Positions 16,121 to 25,308 are shown, counted from the stretch's first letter. The stretch: DNA of 64,000 bases from Aureibaculum luteum (GCF_003449015.1 NZ_QRGD01000001.1:434001-498000); one strand, 5' to 3'. Numbers and translations: made by a program. Notes: a model not told the origin generated them from the letters alone.

Positions 16121-17818
16121 ATGGGCAAAACAAAACACATATTCACACGCTTACTATTGTTTTTTACAATAACCTCGACTTTTAGTCAGAGTGAAGAAAT
16201 AAAAGACCTACCTCAACTCTTTAAAGATAGAGAATATCAAGAAGTTATAGATATTTTAAGCTCTGAAGATGAAAAACGAGAACTCAATTTAGATGAACTT
16301 TTTTATTTAACAAAATCATATGGCAGAACGGGCCAATACTCTAATGGACTTGTTTATGCCGAAAGAATGAAAAACATTTGTTTAGTTCAAAAAGATACCA
16401 CAAATTTAGTGAGAGCCCTGAACTTAAAAGCCGAAAACGTAATTGATTTAGGTAGATATGAAATAGGCGTTAAATTTTGTGAAGAGGCAAGTACTGTATT
16501 TAGAACACAAGATTCATTAGAATATCAGAAGTTATGTTTTAAATGGGGTATGATGCTCTATCACACCCAACAGTTTAAAGATGCATATGATGTTTATAAT
16601 AAAATTACACACAAACCTTATAGAGAACTGTCTCTATTTACCAATAATTATGCGTTAACCCTTATGGGAATTGAGAAATGGGATGAAGCTCTTAAGTATC
16701 TAAAAAAATCAATATCCTTAGATAACAGTACAGGTAAAAACACAAGTATCAATCTATCAAACATGGCTAATATTTATATAAATTTGAAGCAATGGAAACA
16801 AGCTGAAATTCTTTTAGATTCCGCCGTGAGATCATTACAAAAAGGCAACAGTTTAATCGCAAGAAAGGCTGTTTATAACAATTATTTTGAACTTTTTAAA
16901 AAACAAAACAACATTGAGAAAGCAATGTTTACGTTAGACGAAATAGAAAAAATTAACCAAGATATTTTCAATCAGAAAGTAAATGAAAAATTACAAGCTC
17001 TAGAAAGTGCAAATAGCAGTAAAGTATCATTAACAAAAAAAGTAAAAGTTATTGATGATCAGTTACAATTATCGCAACGTCAAATGTTATGGGGTGCCGT
17101 TATATCATTATTATTAATTATAGGGTTACTTACTACGCTTTTTATTTACAAATACAGAAATATAATGGCTGCTCATGAAAATGTATTAGTAGAACAAAAA
17201 CTATTACGATCGCAAATGACACCACATTTCATTTTCAATTCACTGTCTGTTCTTCAGGGTATGATTTTAAATAAAGAAGATAGAAAAGCAGTTAGTTACC
17301 TTTCTAAATTCTCAAAATTGTTACGATTAATTTTAGAAAATTCTAGAGAAAAATTAGTCCAACTTGAAGATGAATTAAATGCTGTGCAACACTATGCAGA
17401 CTTACAAAATATGAGAAGTCAGAATCAGTTTACTTACACCTTAACATTTAAAAATAAATTGCCGTCTCAAAACATACTTATTCCACCTATGTTAATTCAA
17501 CCCTTTGTTGAAAATGCCATTGAACATGGCTTTAAAAAAGATTTTACAAATGCTAAAATCGACGTAGACATTCTATTTAAAGATAATAAATTAACATGTA
17601 TTATAAGTGATAACGGTGTTGGAGTAGATTCTGACATTAATAAAACGAACAGTAAAAAGAAATCTTTAGCAACAAAAATTACCTCAGAGCGTTTAAAAAT
17701 CATATCAAGAGAATTTAAAATGGAATCTGGTGTTCATGTGCAAGACCGACAACAATTTAACGAAAAAGGGACGCTAGTTACCCTAATATTACCTTATAAA
17801 ATTAATAAAGATGCTTAA
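16121..17818 (+). CDS. LytS-type sensor histidine kinase with periplasmic TPR domain
   Basis: A 565-residue kinase: Sec signal (residues 1-22), TPR repeats over about 30-280 (for example WDEALKYLKKSISLDNSTG), a coiled-coil linker, a membrane helix at about 327-349 (LWGAVISLLLIIGLLTTLFI), then a LytS/YehU-type kinase core. The phosphorylated His369 lies in QMTPHFIFNSLSVLQGM, the N box is ENAIEHGF near 465 and the G box is DNGVGVD near 498. The kinase core is cytoplasmic and the TPR sensor periplasmic, a common Bacteroidota arrangement. It overlaps its response regulator by 8 bp, so the two form a cognate pair. The signal is unknown. Confidence 0.93.
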   Translation: MGKTKHIFTRLLLFFTITSTFSQSEEIKDLPQLFKDREYQEVIDILSSEDEKRELNLDELFYLTKSYGRTGQYSNGLVYAERMKNICLVQKDTTNLVRALNLKAENVIDLGRYEIGVKFCEEASTVFRTQDSLEYQKLCFKWGMMLYHTQQFKDAYDVYNKITHKPYRELSLFTNNYALTLMGIEKWDEALKYLKKSISLDNSTGKNTSINLSNMANIYINLKQWKQAEILLDSAVRSLQKGNSLIARKAVYNNYFELFKKQNNIEKAMFTLDEIEKINQDIFNQKVNEKLQALESANSSKVSLTKKVKVIDDQLQLSQRQMLWGAVISLLLIIGLLTTLFIYKYRNIMAAHENVLVEQKLLRSQMTPHFIFNSLSVLQGMILNKEDRKAVSYLSKFSKLLRLILENSREKLVQLEDELNAVQHYADLQNMRSQNQFTYTLTFKNKLPSQNILIPPMLIQPFVENAIEHGFKKDFTNAKIDVDILFKDNKLTCIISDNGVGVDSDINKTNSKKKSLATKITSERLKIISREFKMESGVHVQDRQQFNEKGTLVTLILPYKINKDA

Positions 17819-18545
17819 AGCCCTTATAGTAGAAGACGAATTATATATTAGGAAAGGTTTAATTTCTATGGTAGAAAGTCTTAATAAAGACATAGAAATT
17901 ATTGGTGAATGTGAATCGGTTAAAGATGCAGTTACCGTAACTAAAGCTTGCAAACCGGATCTTATTTTTTTAGATATTAACTTAACAGATGGCAATGCTT
18001 TTGACTTCTTAGATCAAACTACGGAACTCTCATTTAAAGTTATTTTCATTACAGCTTATGAGCAATATGCACTGCAAGCTATAAAAAATGGAGCAGTTGA
18101 TTATATTTTAAAACCTGTAGATATTGATGAGCTCGAAGCCGCTATTGATAAAGCTATAACGACTGAAGTGGTCACTCAGAAAGAGCAATTAGAAGTTGTT
18201 AAAAGTCAATTGATAGACAATACTAAAACCAAATTAGTTTTAAGACTACAAGAAGGCTATCAAGTTATTGAATTTGATGCATTGGTATATTGCCAATCAG
18301 ACAAAGGTTATACTACATTTTACCTTTCTGACGGCAAATCATATATCGCCTCTAAACCTATAAAAGAATTTGAAGGACAGTTACCTACTTCAAATTTTAT
18401 CAGAACACATCAATCATATGTTGTTAATTTAAATTTTATCGATAAATATGACAAAACAGGTTATATTTATTTAAAATCAGGAGTAAAAGTACCTGTAGCT
18501 TCACGAAGAAAAGAAGAGTTTGTTTCTAAATTACTTGGAGAATAA
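17811..18545 (+). CDS. LytTR-family response regulator
   Basis: A 244-residue transcription factor. The receiver domain (1-120) keeps the acidic pocket E8/D9, phospho-acceptor D55 (LIFLDINLTDG), T81 and K101 (ILKPVD). The LytTR DNA-binding domain (about 140-240) shows VLRLQEGYQVIEFDALVYCQSDKGYTTFYL and SNFIRTHQSYVVNL. It overlaps the kinase gene by 8 bp. Its targets are unknown; dyads at 16092, 18556 and 18608 around the operon and the next gene are candidates. Confidence 0.95.
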   Translation: MLKALIVEDELYIRKGLISMVESLNKDIEIIGECESVKDAVTVTKACKPDLIFLDINLTDGNAFDFLDQTTELSFKVIFITAYEQYALQAIKNGAVDYILKPVDIDELEAAIDKAITTEVVTQKEQLEVVKSQLIDNTKTKLVLRLQEGYQVIEFDALVYCQSDKGYTTFYLSDGKSYIASKPIKEFEGQLPTSNFIRTHQSYVVNLNFIDKYDKTGYIYLKSGVKVPVASRRKEEFVSKLLGE

Positions 18546-18555
18546 ATAAGTATTT

Positions 18556-18573
18556 CATTTGATTAATCAAATG
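18556..18573. promoter_or_regulatory. 18-bp perfect palindrome after the LytTR gene
   Basis: CATTTGATTAATCAAATG is fully symmetrical. It lies 10 bp after the regulator stop codon and 110 bp before the next start, and it has no T-run, so it is a better operator candidate than terminator. Confidence 0.4.
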
Positions 18574-18607
18574 TAAATCCATCTTAAACAAATACTAAAA
18601 TAATCAT

Positions 18608-18625
18608 TGCAAATATACATTTGCA
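18608..18625 (+). promoter_or_regulatory. Predicted promoter -7 box inside an inverted repeat
   Basis: TACATTTG at 18616-18623 matches the TAnnTTTG consensus. It is embedded in the dyad TGCAAAT(18608-18614)/ATTTGCA(18619-18625), so a bound regulator would cover the promoter. It would drive the gene at 18683 and those after it. Confidence 0.5.
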
Positions 18626-18682
18626 CTTTATTTAAACTTAGTTCGTTATTAGTTTTGGTATTGAATTTAAAATCAATAACAA

Positions 18683-19039
18683 ATGAAACGTAAGTTACAA
18701 CCAGAATACAATTCACTTGAAAATATCAAACAGTTTTTAATGACTAAAACTTCAATGGATTGCTCTATACAACAAGACCAATGGTTTGATGACGGACAAG
18801 TAATGTTAACGGCAAGGAAACAATGTATTGTTATAAAAGAAAGTGGTACGGCAGGTGCAAAAGTAGTATTAAAAGAAAATAACATTGTTGATATAAGACC
18901 TATTGCACCAAGCACCTATATCAATACGCTAACTCAACGTGGTATTGTAGCGATGCTTATCCACGCTATTATTTCTGGCTCACAAAATAAAGTAGCTAAC
19001 GAAGTAGAAAACTATTTATTAGAAATTCAAAACAACTAA
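18683..19039 (+). CDS. Unrecognised small soluble protein
   Basis: A 118-residue protein without signal peptide or membrane segment. It opens MKRKLQPEYNSLENIKQFL and looks mixed alpha/beta: a central strand region (QVMLTARKQCIVIKESGTAGAKVVLKENNIVDIRP) and a C-terminal helical half (GIVAMLIHAIISGSQNKVANEVENYLLEI). I do not recognise the family. It lies 3 bp before the next gene and is probably translated with it. A predicted promoter lies upstream. Confidence 0.55.
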   Translation: MKRKLQPEYNSLENIKQFLMTKTSMDCSIQQDQWFDDGQVMLTARKQCIVIKESGTAGAKVVLKENNIVDIRPIAPSTYINTLTQRGIVAMLIHAIISGSQNKVANEVENYLLEIQNN

Positions 19040-19041
19040 CC

Positions 19042-19533
19042 ATGAACACTAAAACCTTCAATTATAAAGAAAAATTTTCAATTTGGATTTTCACACCTGC
19101 TGTTGTTTTTATTGCAGTAGCAATATATGCCTTTATTGAAAAAGTAAGTTTTTCGTATAGAGGTAATATGGTCTTAGACTATCCTATTAGTTATTATGTA
19201 CCAGGAATCCTTGGAGTACTATTTATTGCTTATGGATTTTATAAATTTGTTAAAGCTTCAAAGTCTAACCAAAATCAAAAACCAATAAGTTTAGGCGAAA
19301 CTTCAATGAGTTTTCCAAAAGGTTCGTCTAACACTGTACTATTAAATTACAGTACTATTAACGAATTATGGGTAAAGGATGATAAAGATGATGGAGAGTC
19401 CGTTATTTTATATAGCGAGGATAGCAAAAATAGATTTGAATTTTTTGCAGAAAACTTTGACTCTGATTCGAAATATATTGACTTTAAAACCTATTTAGAA
19501 AAAGTATGTACAAATATTACCAATAGAGAATAA
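19042..19533 (+). CDS. Unrecognised two-TM protein with PH-like C-terminal domain
   Basis: A 163-residue protein with membrane helices at about 13-32 and 50-68. The cytoplasmic tail (about 80-160) shows strands ISLGETSMSFPKGSSNTVLLNYSTINELWV and SVILYSEDSKNRFEFFAENF and ends in a helix, a PH-like pattern. It has no catalytic motif. It is coupled to the gene at 18683 (2-bp gap) and followed by a terminator, so the two form a short operon after the two-component pair. Confidence 0.55.
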   Translation: MNTKTFNYKEKFSIWIFTPAVVFIAVAIYAFIEKVSFSYRGNMVLDYPISYYVPGILGVLFIAYGFYKFVKASKSNQNQKPISLGETSMSFPKGSSNTVLLNYSTINELWVKDDKDDGESVILYSEDSKNRFEFFAENFDSDSKYIDFKTYLEKVCTNITNRE

Positions 19534-19603
19534 CAATTATTTCGATATAGTATAAAAAGAGCTTTACTGTTTAATAAGACATACGAACAAAAACATTAAA
19601 TGG

Positions 19604-19640
19604 ACCTAATTCCAACACTGTTGAATTAGGTTTTTTTTAT
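19604..19640 (+). terminator. Rho-independent terminator
   Basis: Stem ACCTAATTC(19604-19612)/GAATTAGGT(19623-19631) with a 10-base loop that can close further, followed by about eight T. It ends the 18683-19533 operon. Confidence 0.85.
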
Positions 19641-19781
19641 TTCAAAACAATAAAAAAAACGAATATCAATCAAACCGCCGCGAATAAACATCGCTTCACT
19701 ATTAAGCTCCAAAGTTCTTTTATTTTAGCCAAGTGAATACAAATAATCACAATAAATAATTAATCAATTTAAATTTTAAAA

Positions 19782-20462
19782 ATGAAAACATTAAAAATCA
19801 GTTTACTAGTTGCCATTGCAGCTTTCACCGTTAACACTGCAAGTGCACAAAAACTAAAATCTTTTGGTAGTTCTATTGAAAAGAAGGTAGGCCCAGTTAC
19901 AAAAAAAGTTCCTTATACCGATGTCGTAAGTTATTTAGGCCATGCCGCTGTAGATACTGAAGATGAAGTTAGAGATGGTAAAAAATTCTATTACATCTAT
20001 GTATGGATTCCTGCTGTAGCACCTGAATTGGGACTTAGAATGATCTCTCCAGCTAATAAAGTAAAAGTAAAAAACCCTATAAAAGGAGCTACTTATGATG
20101 CTAATGCATCTTCTAAAGATTTCTTTGATACCTATATTACTTTAGAGCGATCTGATATTATTTCTAAAGATAAAGTTGACACATACAAAACAGCATCTTG
20201 GCATAAGTTAGCTAGTAATGATGATACTAGTGAAATATATAAACAGCCAAGTGGAAACTCTTATAACTCATTATTAAGATATAAAAGTAAAGTAGGTGAT
20301 CCTACAGGAGCATTGACAACAGGTTTATATAGAATCGGTTTTACTACTTATAAAAAAGGTGAAGTAAAAGGTACATTTTTAGCTCAAATTGGTTCTCCAA
20401 TAAAATTACCAGGAGTTGTTATGGCAAAAACTATTGAAGAGTTAAAAGCTCAAATGAAATAA
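19782..20462 (+). CDS. LipL32-like exported protein
   Basis: A 226-residue protein that I recognise as a homologue of LipL32, the major outer-membrane lipoprotein of pathogenic Leptospira. From memory of LipL32, matching blocks are YYIYVWIPAVAPELGLRMIS (residues 70-89; LipL32 [20 protein letters not shown]), YNSLLRYKS (161-169; YNSLTRIKI) and GLYRIGFTTYKKGEVKGTF (181-199; GLYRISFTTYKPGEVKGSF). D116-T117 and N146-D147-D148 plus Y161 fall where LipL32 binds Ca2+, with a shorter acidic run. The N-terminus is a Sec signal (residues 1-22, ending ASAQ) with no lipobox Cys, so it would be secreted, not lipid-anchored. It is followed after 11 bp by a membrane-anchored gene of unknown family. A TATTTTAGCC box at 19721 may be its promoter. 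The function is unknown; LipL32 itself binds host matrix proteins, but that cannot be carried over. Confidence 0.85.
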   Translation: MKTLKISLLVAIAAFTVNTASAQKLKSFGSSIEKKVGPVTKKVPYTDVVSYLGHAAVDTEDEVRDGKKFYYIYVWIPAVAPELGLRMISPANKVKVKNPIKGATYDANASSKDFFDTYITLERSDIISKDKVDTYKTASWHKLASNDDTSEIYKQPSGNSYNSLLRYKSKVGDPTGALTTGLYRIGFTTYKKGEVKGTFLAQIGSPIKLPGVVMAKTIEELKAQMK

Positions 20463-20473
20463 TTTTTAAATTT

Positions 20474-21172
20474 ATGGGAACAATAGGAACAATAATATTG
20501 GTAATCGTGCTTTGTGCTTTTTCCTTTGGTTGGTATTTTATGCAACAAAAGAAAACGGCCAACGTAACGAAGGATTTTAATGTTATAAATCAAAAAGAGA
20601 ATACCTCTATATATTTCAAAGAACTATTAAATGGGAAATTCTCATTTTTAAAGAATGAAATGAAAAACGCTCCTATTGATGCTTTTTCAGCAGGCCGAAT
20701 TCCAAATTCTTTAGGAGACAAAGCAAAAGCACTTGCAACAGACGTTGCAAAATCCGCAGCTTGGAGGTTAGTTGGTGTAAAAGCCAGGTATACCAGAGAA
20801 GATGCAATGTGTTACTTTGTTTTGAGTGGTGATGACCTTCATTTTCTCACTTATTTTGAGGATAAAATTGATAGTCATACACTCTTTACTAAAGATAAAA
20901 TTAACGGTGCTACAATTTCTCAAATTGAGTCAGCAAAAACAGAGAAGAAGTTTGGTGCTGGAGTTCATAATGAATACCAGCTGACTTTTACAATGAAAGG
21001 TGAACCAATTGTTCTAATCCTAAAAGATTATATAACAGAAGTTGTTGGACAAGGCATACCCAATGCGATGAGTACTGAGTACAACAAAGATTTAGTTAAG
21101 CAAAACTTAATAGGCTTACACTTTAAACGTATGTTAGGAGAAAAGTACCATCATTTAAAAATTGGATTATAA
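20474..21172 (+). CDS. Unrecognised membrane-anchored protein, partner of the LipL32-like gene
   Basis: A 232-residue protein with one N-terminal membrane helix (IGTIILVIVLCAFSFGWYF), so most of it is on one side of the inner membrane. The rest is mixed alpha/beta: LGDKAKALATDVAKSAAWRLVGVKARYTREDAM, then strands CYFVLSGDDLHFLTYFED, a Lys/Glu-rich segment and YQLTFTMKGEPIVLILKDYITEVV. No known motif is visible. It lies 11 bp after the LipL32-like gene with a terminator right after it, so the two are almost certainly one transcript and may act together. Confidence 0.6.
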   Translation: MGTIGTIILVIVLCAFSFGWYFMQQKKTANVTKDFNVINQKENTSIYFKELLNGKFSFLKNEMKNAPIDAFSAGRIPNSLGDKAKALATDVAKSAAWRLVGVKARYTREDAMCYFVLSGDDLHFLTYFEDKIDSHTLFTKDKINGATISQIESAKTEKKFGAGVHNEYQLTFTMKGEPIVLILKDYITEVVGQGIPNAMSTEYNKDLVKQNLIGLHFKRMLGEKYHHLKIGL

Positions 21173-21180
21173 AATTTCAG

Positions 21181-21221
21181 AATACTCTATCCTCATTTAG
21201 GGTAGAGTATTCTTATTTTAA
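21181..21221 (+). terminator. Rho-independent terminator after the LipL32-like operon
   Basis: AATACTCTATCC(21181-21192) pairs with GGGTAGAGTATT(21200-21211) across a short loop, with one wobble pair, followed by a T-rich tail (TCTTATTTT). Confidence 0.82.
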
Positions 21222-21421
21222 GAGATACATTTGAACTAGTTGTGGCATGTTAAAAATAAAATCAAAACTATTCAAGTATCCACATTTAGAATAAAACATA
21301 TAGGCTAAACTACCACAAAATCGCTTCATTTAACCAATCAAAGGAAGGTTTATACCAAGATTTTGACCAAATAAATATCACAAACGGTACCCCATTTATA
21401 AATTTAAAAAACTTTAATATT

Positions 21422-21757
21422 ATGATATTTTACGGAAGTAGAAGTAAACATTTAAAAACAGAAAGGGTTACAGGTCCTACTTGTCAGCACTGTAAAAATC
21501 AGGCCCCTATCAATATTACTATTTTTGGTAAATACGCACATCTTTATTGGATACCATTTTTCCCTATTGGTAAAACTGGAGTATCAGAATGTACACATTG
21601 TAAAAAAACGCTTGCACCTAAAGAAATGGATACTTCATTAAAAAGAAAATATGATGAAATAAATTCTTTTATCAAAACACCATTTTGGTTTTGGTCTGGT
21701 ATTATACTTATATTATTTCTTTTTTTACCGACCATTATAATGACTATATTTAGATAA
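21422..21757 (+). CDS. Zinc-ribbon membrane protein
   Basis: A 111-residue protein with two CxxC knuckles, CQHC near residue 22 and CTHC near 58, either side of YAHLYWIPFFPIGKTG, a combination typical of the small zinc-ribbon family of Bacteroidota. A membrane helix follows at about 88-108 (FWFWSGIILILFLFLPTIIM). The ribbon would bind one Zn2+. The role is unknown. It stands alone, with gaps of about 200 bp before and 330 bp after it. Confidence 0.75.
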   Translation: MIFYGSRSKHLKTERVTGPTCQHCKNQAPINITIFGKYAHLYWIPFFPIGKTGVSECTHCKKTLAPKEMDTSLKRKYDEINSFIKTPFWFWSGIILILFLFLPTIIMTIFR

Positions 21758-22091
21758 TAACAACCTAAAATATCATTTCTTACAATCTCTATCTCATCTA
21801 ACAGAGGTTAAGTTTAGCAATGTTTTAAAACTATATTTTCTTCTTTCTAAAAGCACATTATAAAATCAATTTTAAGATTAATACTCCTACTATATTTATT
21901 TCTTTATAGAAATTCATATTGTATTTATTATATATAAAATAGAAGTATTGAAGTAAGTTAGAGCAATGGAAAGAATACTGAATACACTAACAATTTAATC
22001 TGTAACGAATATAAATTTCAGCTTAGCAGATATATATTCCTATGATTGATAATTAACAAATAAAATTATTTTAGCATCATCAATCAAATCA
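21758..22091. promoter_or_regulatory. A+T-rich gap with a predicted promoter near 22046-22075
   Basis: There is no gene in this 334-bp stretch. Near its end, TTG (22046-22048) and TATTTTAGC (22067-22075) are 18 bp apart, close to the Bacteroidota -33/-7 layout. The same TATTTTAGCC word precedes the LipL32-like gene (19721). Confidence 0.4.
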
Positions 22092-22112
22092 ATGAAGATA
22101 AAATTATCACTC

Positions 22113-23669
22113 ATGAAAAAATACATTTACATATTATCTTTTTTGCTATTTAGTATTGCTTGTAAACCTCAAAACAAGGAATTACAAGAAGCTCAAATTG
22201 AACTTGAAAAAATAGTGCAATCTATCGAGTCTTTACTTGCTTTTATGGATTCTAGTATCATCCTAACACCAGCAGATCATGAAGGAAATGACTCTTTGAA
22301 AGTATCTGATTTCCGTGATGCTTTTGGTTTAAAAGACACATTGGTAATTGAAGAACATATAAATAACTATTTAGATTCTATAAAATTTGTCGAAAAACTA
22401 CTATACCCTACTAACTATCTTGAGTTGGATTATTATGGTTATGATTTCGGAAAAATAATAAGCCAATCTGGATACTATACTACTCCTACAAAGGAAGAAC
22501 CTATTTTTTTATTAAAAAAAGTATTTTTTAAAAATAAAACAACACTTGCTGTAAACGACACTATGGTTTATAGCCCTGGCAATTCTAGAAAAGGTAATCA
22601 AATTGAATCTTCTAAACCTGCAGCTAAATTAGCAATTGAAGTGCAGTACCAATATCCAATTATTAATAAGGTTAGCTTAGGTATAGTCAATAACAAAATA
22701 TCTTTACCCGAAGGAGATATTATCTTAAAAAAAATAAACAAAAACGAAGTTACGCTGATTATGCCTAAGGTGTTAGAAGAACGGATAGTTGATATTAATG
22801 CTATTTATAAAGATGGAAATGTATTAAAGAAAAAAGGCATGTCTGGTAATACCTTACCCTCAAAAGAAGAATTGTTATTTTTTGAAAAAGTATTGGTTAT
22901 TCAGAAATCCGCCCTTAAAAAACTAAAAGATAATGAGTTTAAGAATAAAAAGAAACTAGATGCATATATCAAAAAAAACGTACCTAATGAACCTACAAGT
23001 ACACAGCAATTATTTACAGGAACTTATTATTTTAACGGAGATGTTTCTTCAATTGATTTATTTATTAAAAAAGAACAAAATATTTTTGGAAAACGAAATA
23101 TTTTAATCGAAAAAAACGCATATAGAAAACTTGAAGAGAATACATATGGTTATTATATTTCAACAGATACTGTTTCCGGGAAAGACGGATTGATGGGAAT
23201 TGATGGTAACTGGAAAATACAACCTAACTATGAATATTTAAATGCTCGTAATGACTTTTATTTCATTGGAGAATCAGAACAGTTATTCCATCTTAATATT
23301 ATGGAAGAGAAACTAGAGCCAGTATCTTATCAATTACGTGAAACAAAGCTTTATTACGGTAATTTGGTAATTAGTAAAATAAAAGACAGTTGGGACATAT
23401 TATTATATGGTGTTACAAATGCTAAAACTAACCAGCTTGTAATCCCTAACAAATATAAATATATTAGTGTAGATAATGGTTTATTTGAAGTGCTTAACTT
23501 AGATGATACAAGAGGTGTTTATGACAAAAATGGTAAACAAATTCTACCAGAAATTTATGATAGTATAAGCATTTATGACAACATAATTAAAACCAGTAGA
23601 AGCATTGACGGACAATCCAATTCTAAATATGAAGTTTTTAATTTTAAGGGTGTTGAATTAAAAGAATAG
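22113..23669 (+). CDS. WG-repeat-like lipoprotein
   Basis: A 518-residue lipoprotein. The start at 22113 gives a clean lipobox signal (MKKYIYILSFLLFSIAC), whereas the ATG at 22092 adds a charged leader. A helical N-terminal region (about 20-140) is followed by beta-rich sequence. The C-terminal third has WG/KWG-type units such as GLMGIDGNWKIQPNYEYLN and GVYDKNGKQILPEIYDSI, which form beta-propeller-like stacks often used for binding. The middle (LKDNEFKNKKKLDAYIKKN ... FTGTYYFNGDVSSIDLFI) is similar to 32528-34267, so the two are distant paralogues. The gene at 23686 follows at 16 bp. Confidence 0.65.
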   Translation: MKKYIYILSFLLFSIACKPQNKELQEAQIELEKIVQSIESLLAFMDSSIILTPADHEGNDSLKVSDFRDAFGLKDTLVIEEHINNYLDSIKFVEKLLYPTNYLELDYYGYDFGKIISQSGYYTTPTKEEPIFLLKKVFFKNKTTLAVNDTMVYSPGNSRKGNQIESSKPAAKLAIEVQYQYPIINKVSLGIVNNKISLPEGDIILKKINKNEVTLIMPKVLEERIVDINAIYKDGNVLKKKGMSGNTLPSKEELLFFEKVLVIQKSALKKLKDNEFKNKKKLDAYIKKNVPNEPTSTQQLFTGTYYFNGDVSSIDLFIKKEQNIFGKRNILIEKNAYRKLEENTYGYYISTDTVSGKDGLMGIDGNWKIQPNYEYLNARNDFYFIGESEQLFHLNIMEEKLEPVSYQLRETKLYYGNLVISKIKDSWDILLYGVTNAKTNQLVIPNKYKYISVDNGLFEVLNLDDTRGVYDKNGKQILPEIYDSISIYDNIIKTSRSIDGQSNSKYEVFNFKGVELKE

Positions 23670-23685
23670 GTAAATGTATAGTCAT

Positions 23686-25305
23686 ATGAATAAATTTCTT
23701 TTTATAGGAATTGTTTTATTAACATCGATAAGCATTAATGCACAAGATGTCATAAAAACTACAATTATAGATTTGATTGCATATAATAATGATGCCTATT
23801 ACTATTTGTTTCAAAAAGATGATGATGGTAATTTTAATGAAATTTATTTAGATAAAAGCACCAATAAAAACAAGGTGATTTTACTTGAAATACAAAAAGA
23901 CGATAGCGTAGAAACACTCCATGAAATTCAAGAAAAATATGATAACATTATTCACACAACAGCATTAGTTCCCAATACGCTTTTAGGTTTTAAAAAATTA
24001 TTATCAGAAAATAATTGGCTGCTGCATAATTCAGAAACGGATAAAAAAAATACTACTTTATTAAAACCCATTACCGAAGACATAACAAGCATAAATGAGC
24101 TTACGTATTCAACCCGATTAGGTGCAGGTCTAGGAGGCTTTATTGAAAATCAACACGATGATAAAACGGACAAATGGAGAATAAAAGATAGAGAATTTCT
24201 TACGACACTTATTTTAAGTTTAGGTAATGACAAATACATGAATCTTTATTTTCAAGGAAGCTCAATAATAGGAATTTTACTTCCATTAAAAAAGGAAAAC
24301 TTAATGGTGTTTGATGATTACAAACCGATGACAAACAGCAACATCTCTATAGATGACGATCGTTATAACTTCAGAAACAAAGAATTATTAACCTATTTTA
24401 ATCCAGAGGACTTTTACAAATTACAGAAGGATTCAAACCAATATAGATTGGTTAACAACTATGGAACTGATAAACTTAAAAAGGCATTTGACTCCATCTT
24501 AATTAGCCCACAATATATCATTGGTAAAACTTCATCTAGTACTTCAATTTATAATTTCGCTTTAAAGTCGATAGAAGTTCCTTCGTTGCAACAGGTGTAT
24601 TTTTATCATTCTGGTATAGAAATATTAGACGCTGAAGGTGCTTATTATTTGGATAGTGAAGGTAATAAAATACGTACATTGCCCCCTGTATCCTATTTTG
24701 TTTGCGGCACGGTATCCTCAAGCGAGTATCGTATTCAAAAAAACAAAGATCTTAAAACACCATTCAGCATTAGCACTTCAAGTGGTTCTTTTGGAGGAAT
24801 GCTATATGGAGAAACGTTACAATTACGAAATTTACCTAAAAATAGTAAGGTCAGTTTTTTAGATAATTCTAATCATTTCTCTTGGGATGGCAACAGCAGC
24901 TACGTTGGTGAAATAAATATACAACCGAAATTACTAAAAGTAACGCAAAACGACAAAACAGGTATTTTTACTTATGATTCAGAAAAAGCAGTAACTATAA
25001 AACCACCTAAAGAATATTTTATAACCAAATCTGGTGATTCTATTCTAAAACCCTTACCAACTGGTTTGGACAAAAAAGGCTATGTAAAAGTTACCGAAGC
25101 ACTACCATTGGTTTATGACAATATTGAAATGAATACCAAAGATGGATTAATCTATTTTTATAAGGAAGGTAAAGTTGGTATTTACCCAAATCATAAAACC
25201 ACACAATTTGATTCTATTGAGCAAATTACTCGCTCTTTTTATAAGATATCTAAAGATGGCAAACAAGGTTGGTTAGACATAAAGACTTTTAATGAGTATT
25301 ATTAA
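23686..25305 (+). CDS. Exported protein with WG-like repeats
   Basis: A 539-residue protein. The ATG at 23686 gives a Sec signal (MNKFLFIGIVLLTSISINAQ) and is preferred to 23674. The body is beta-rich with no enzyme motif. The C-terminus has WG-like units (GLIYFYKEGKVGIYPNHK, YKISKDGKQGWLDIKTF). It sits 16 bp after the WG-repeat lipoprotein and 3 bp before the next gene, so these look like one transcript. Secretion to the periplasm is likely; the function is unknown. Confidence 0.6.
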   Translation: MNKFLFIGIVLLTSISINAQDVIKTTIIDLIAYNNDAYYYLFQKDDDGNFNEIYLDKSTNKNKVILLEIQKDDSVETLHEIQEKYDNIIHTTALVPNTLLGFKKLLSENNWLLHNSETDKKNTTLLKPITEDITSINELTYSTRLGAGLGGFIENQHDDKTDKWRIKDREFLTTLILSLGNDKYMNLYFQGSSIIGILLPLKKENLMVFDDYKPMTNSNISIDDDRYNFRNKELLTYFNPEDFYKLQKDSNQYRLVNNYGTDKLKKAFDSILISPQYIIGKTSSSTSIYNFALKSIEVPSLQQVYFYHSGIEILDAEGAYYLDSEGNKIRTLPPVSYFVCGTVSSSEYRIQKNKDLKTPFSISTSSGSFGGMLYGETLQLRNLPKNSKVSFLDNSNHFSWDGNSSYVGEINIQPKLLKVTQNDKTGIFTYDSEKAVTIKPPKEYFITKSGDSILKPLPTGLDKKGYVKVTEALPLVYDNIEMNTKDGLIYFYKEGKVGIYPNHKTTQFDSIEQITRSFYKISKDGKQGWLDIKTFNEYY

Positions 25306-25308
25306 ATT

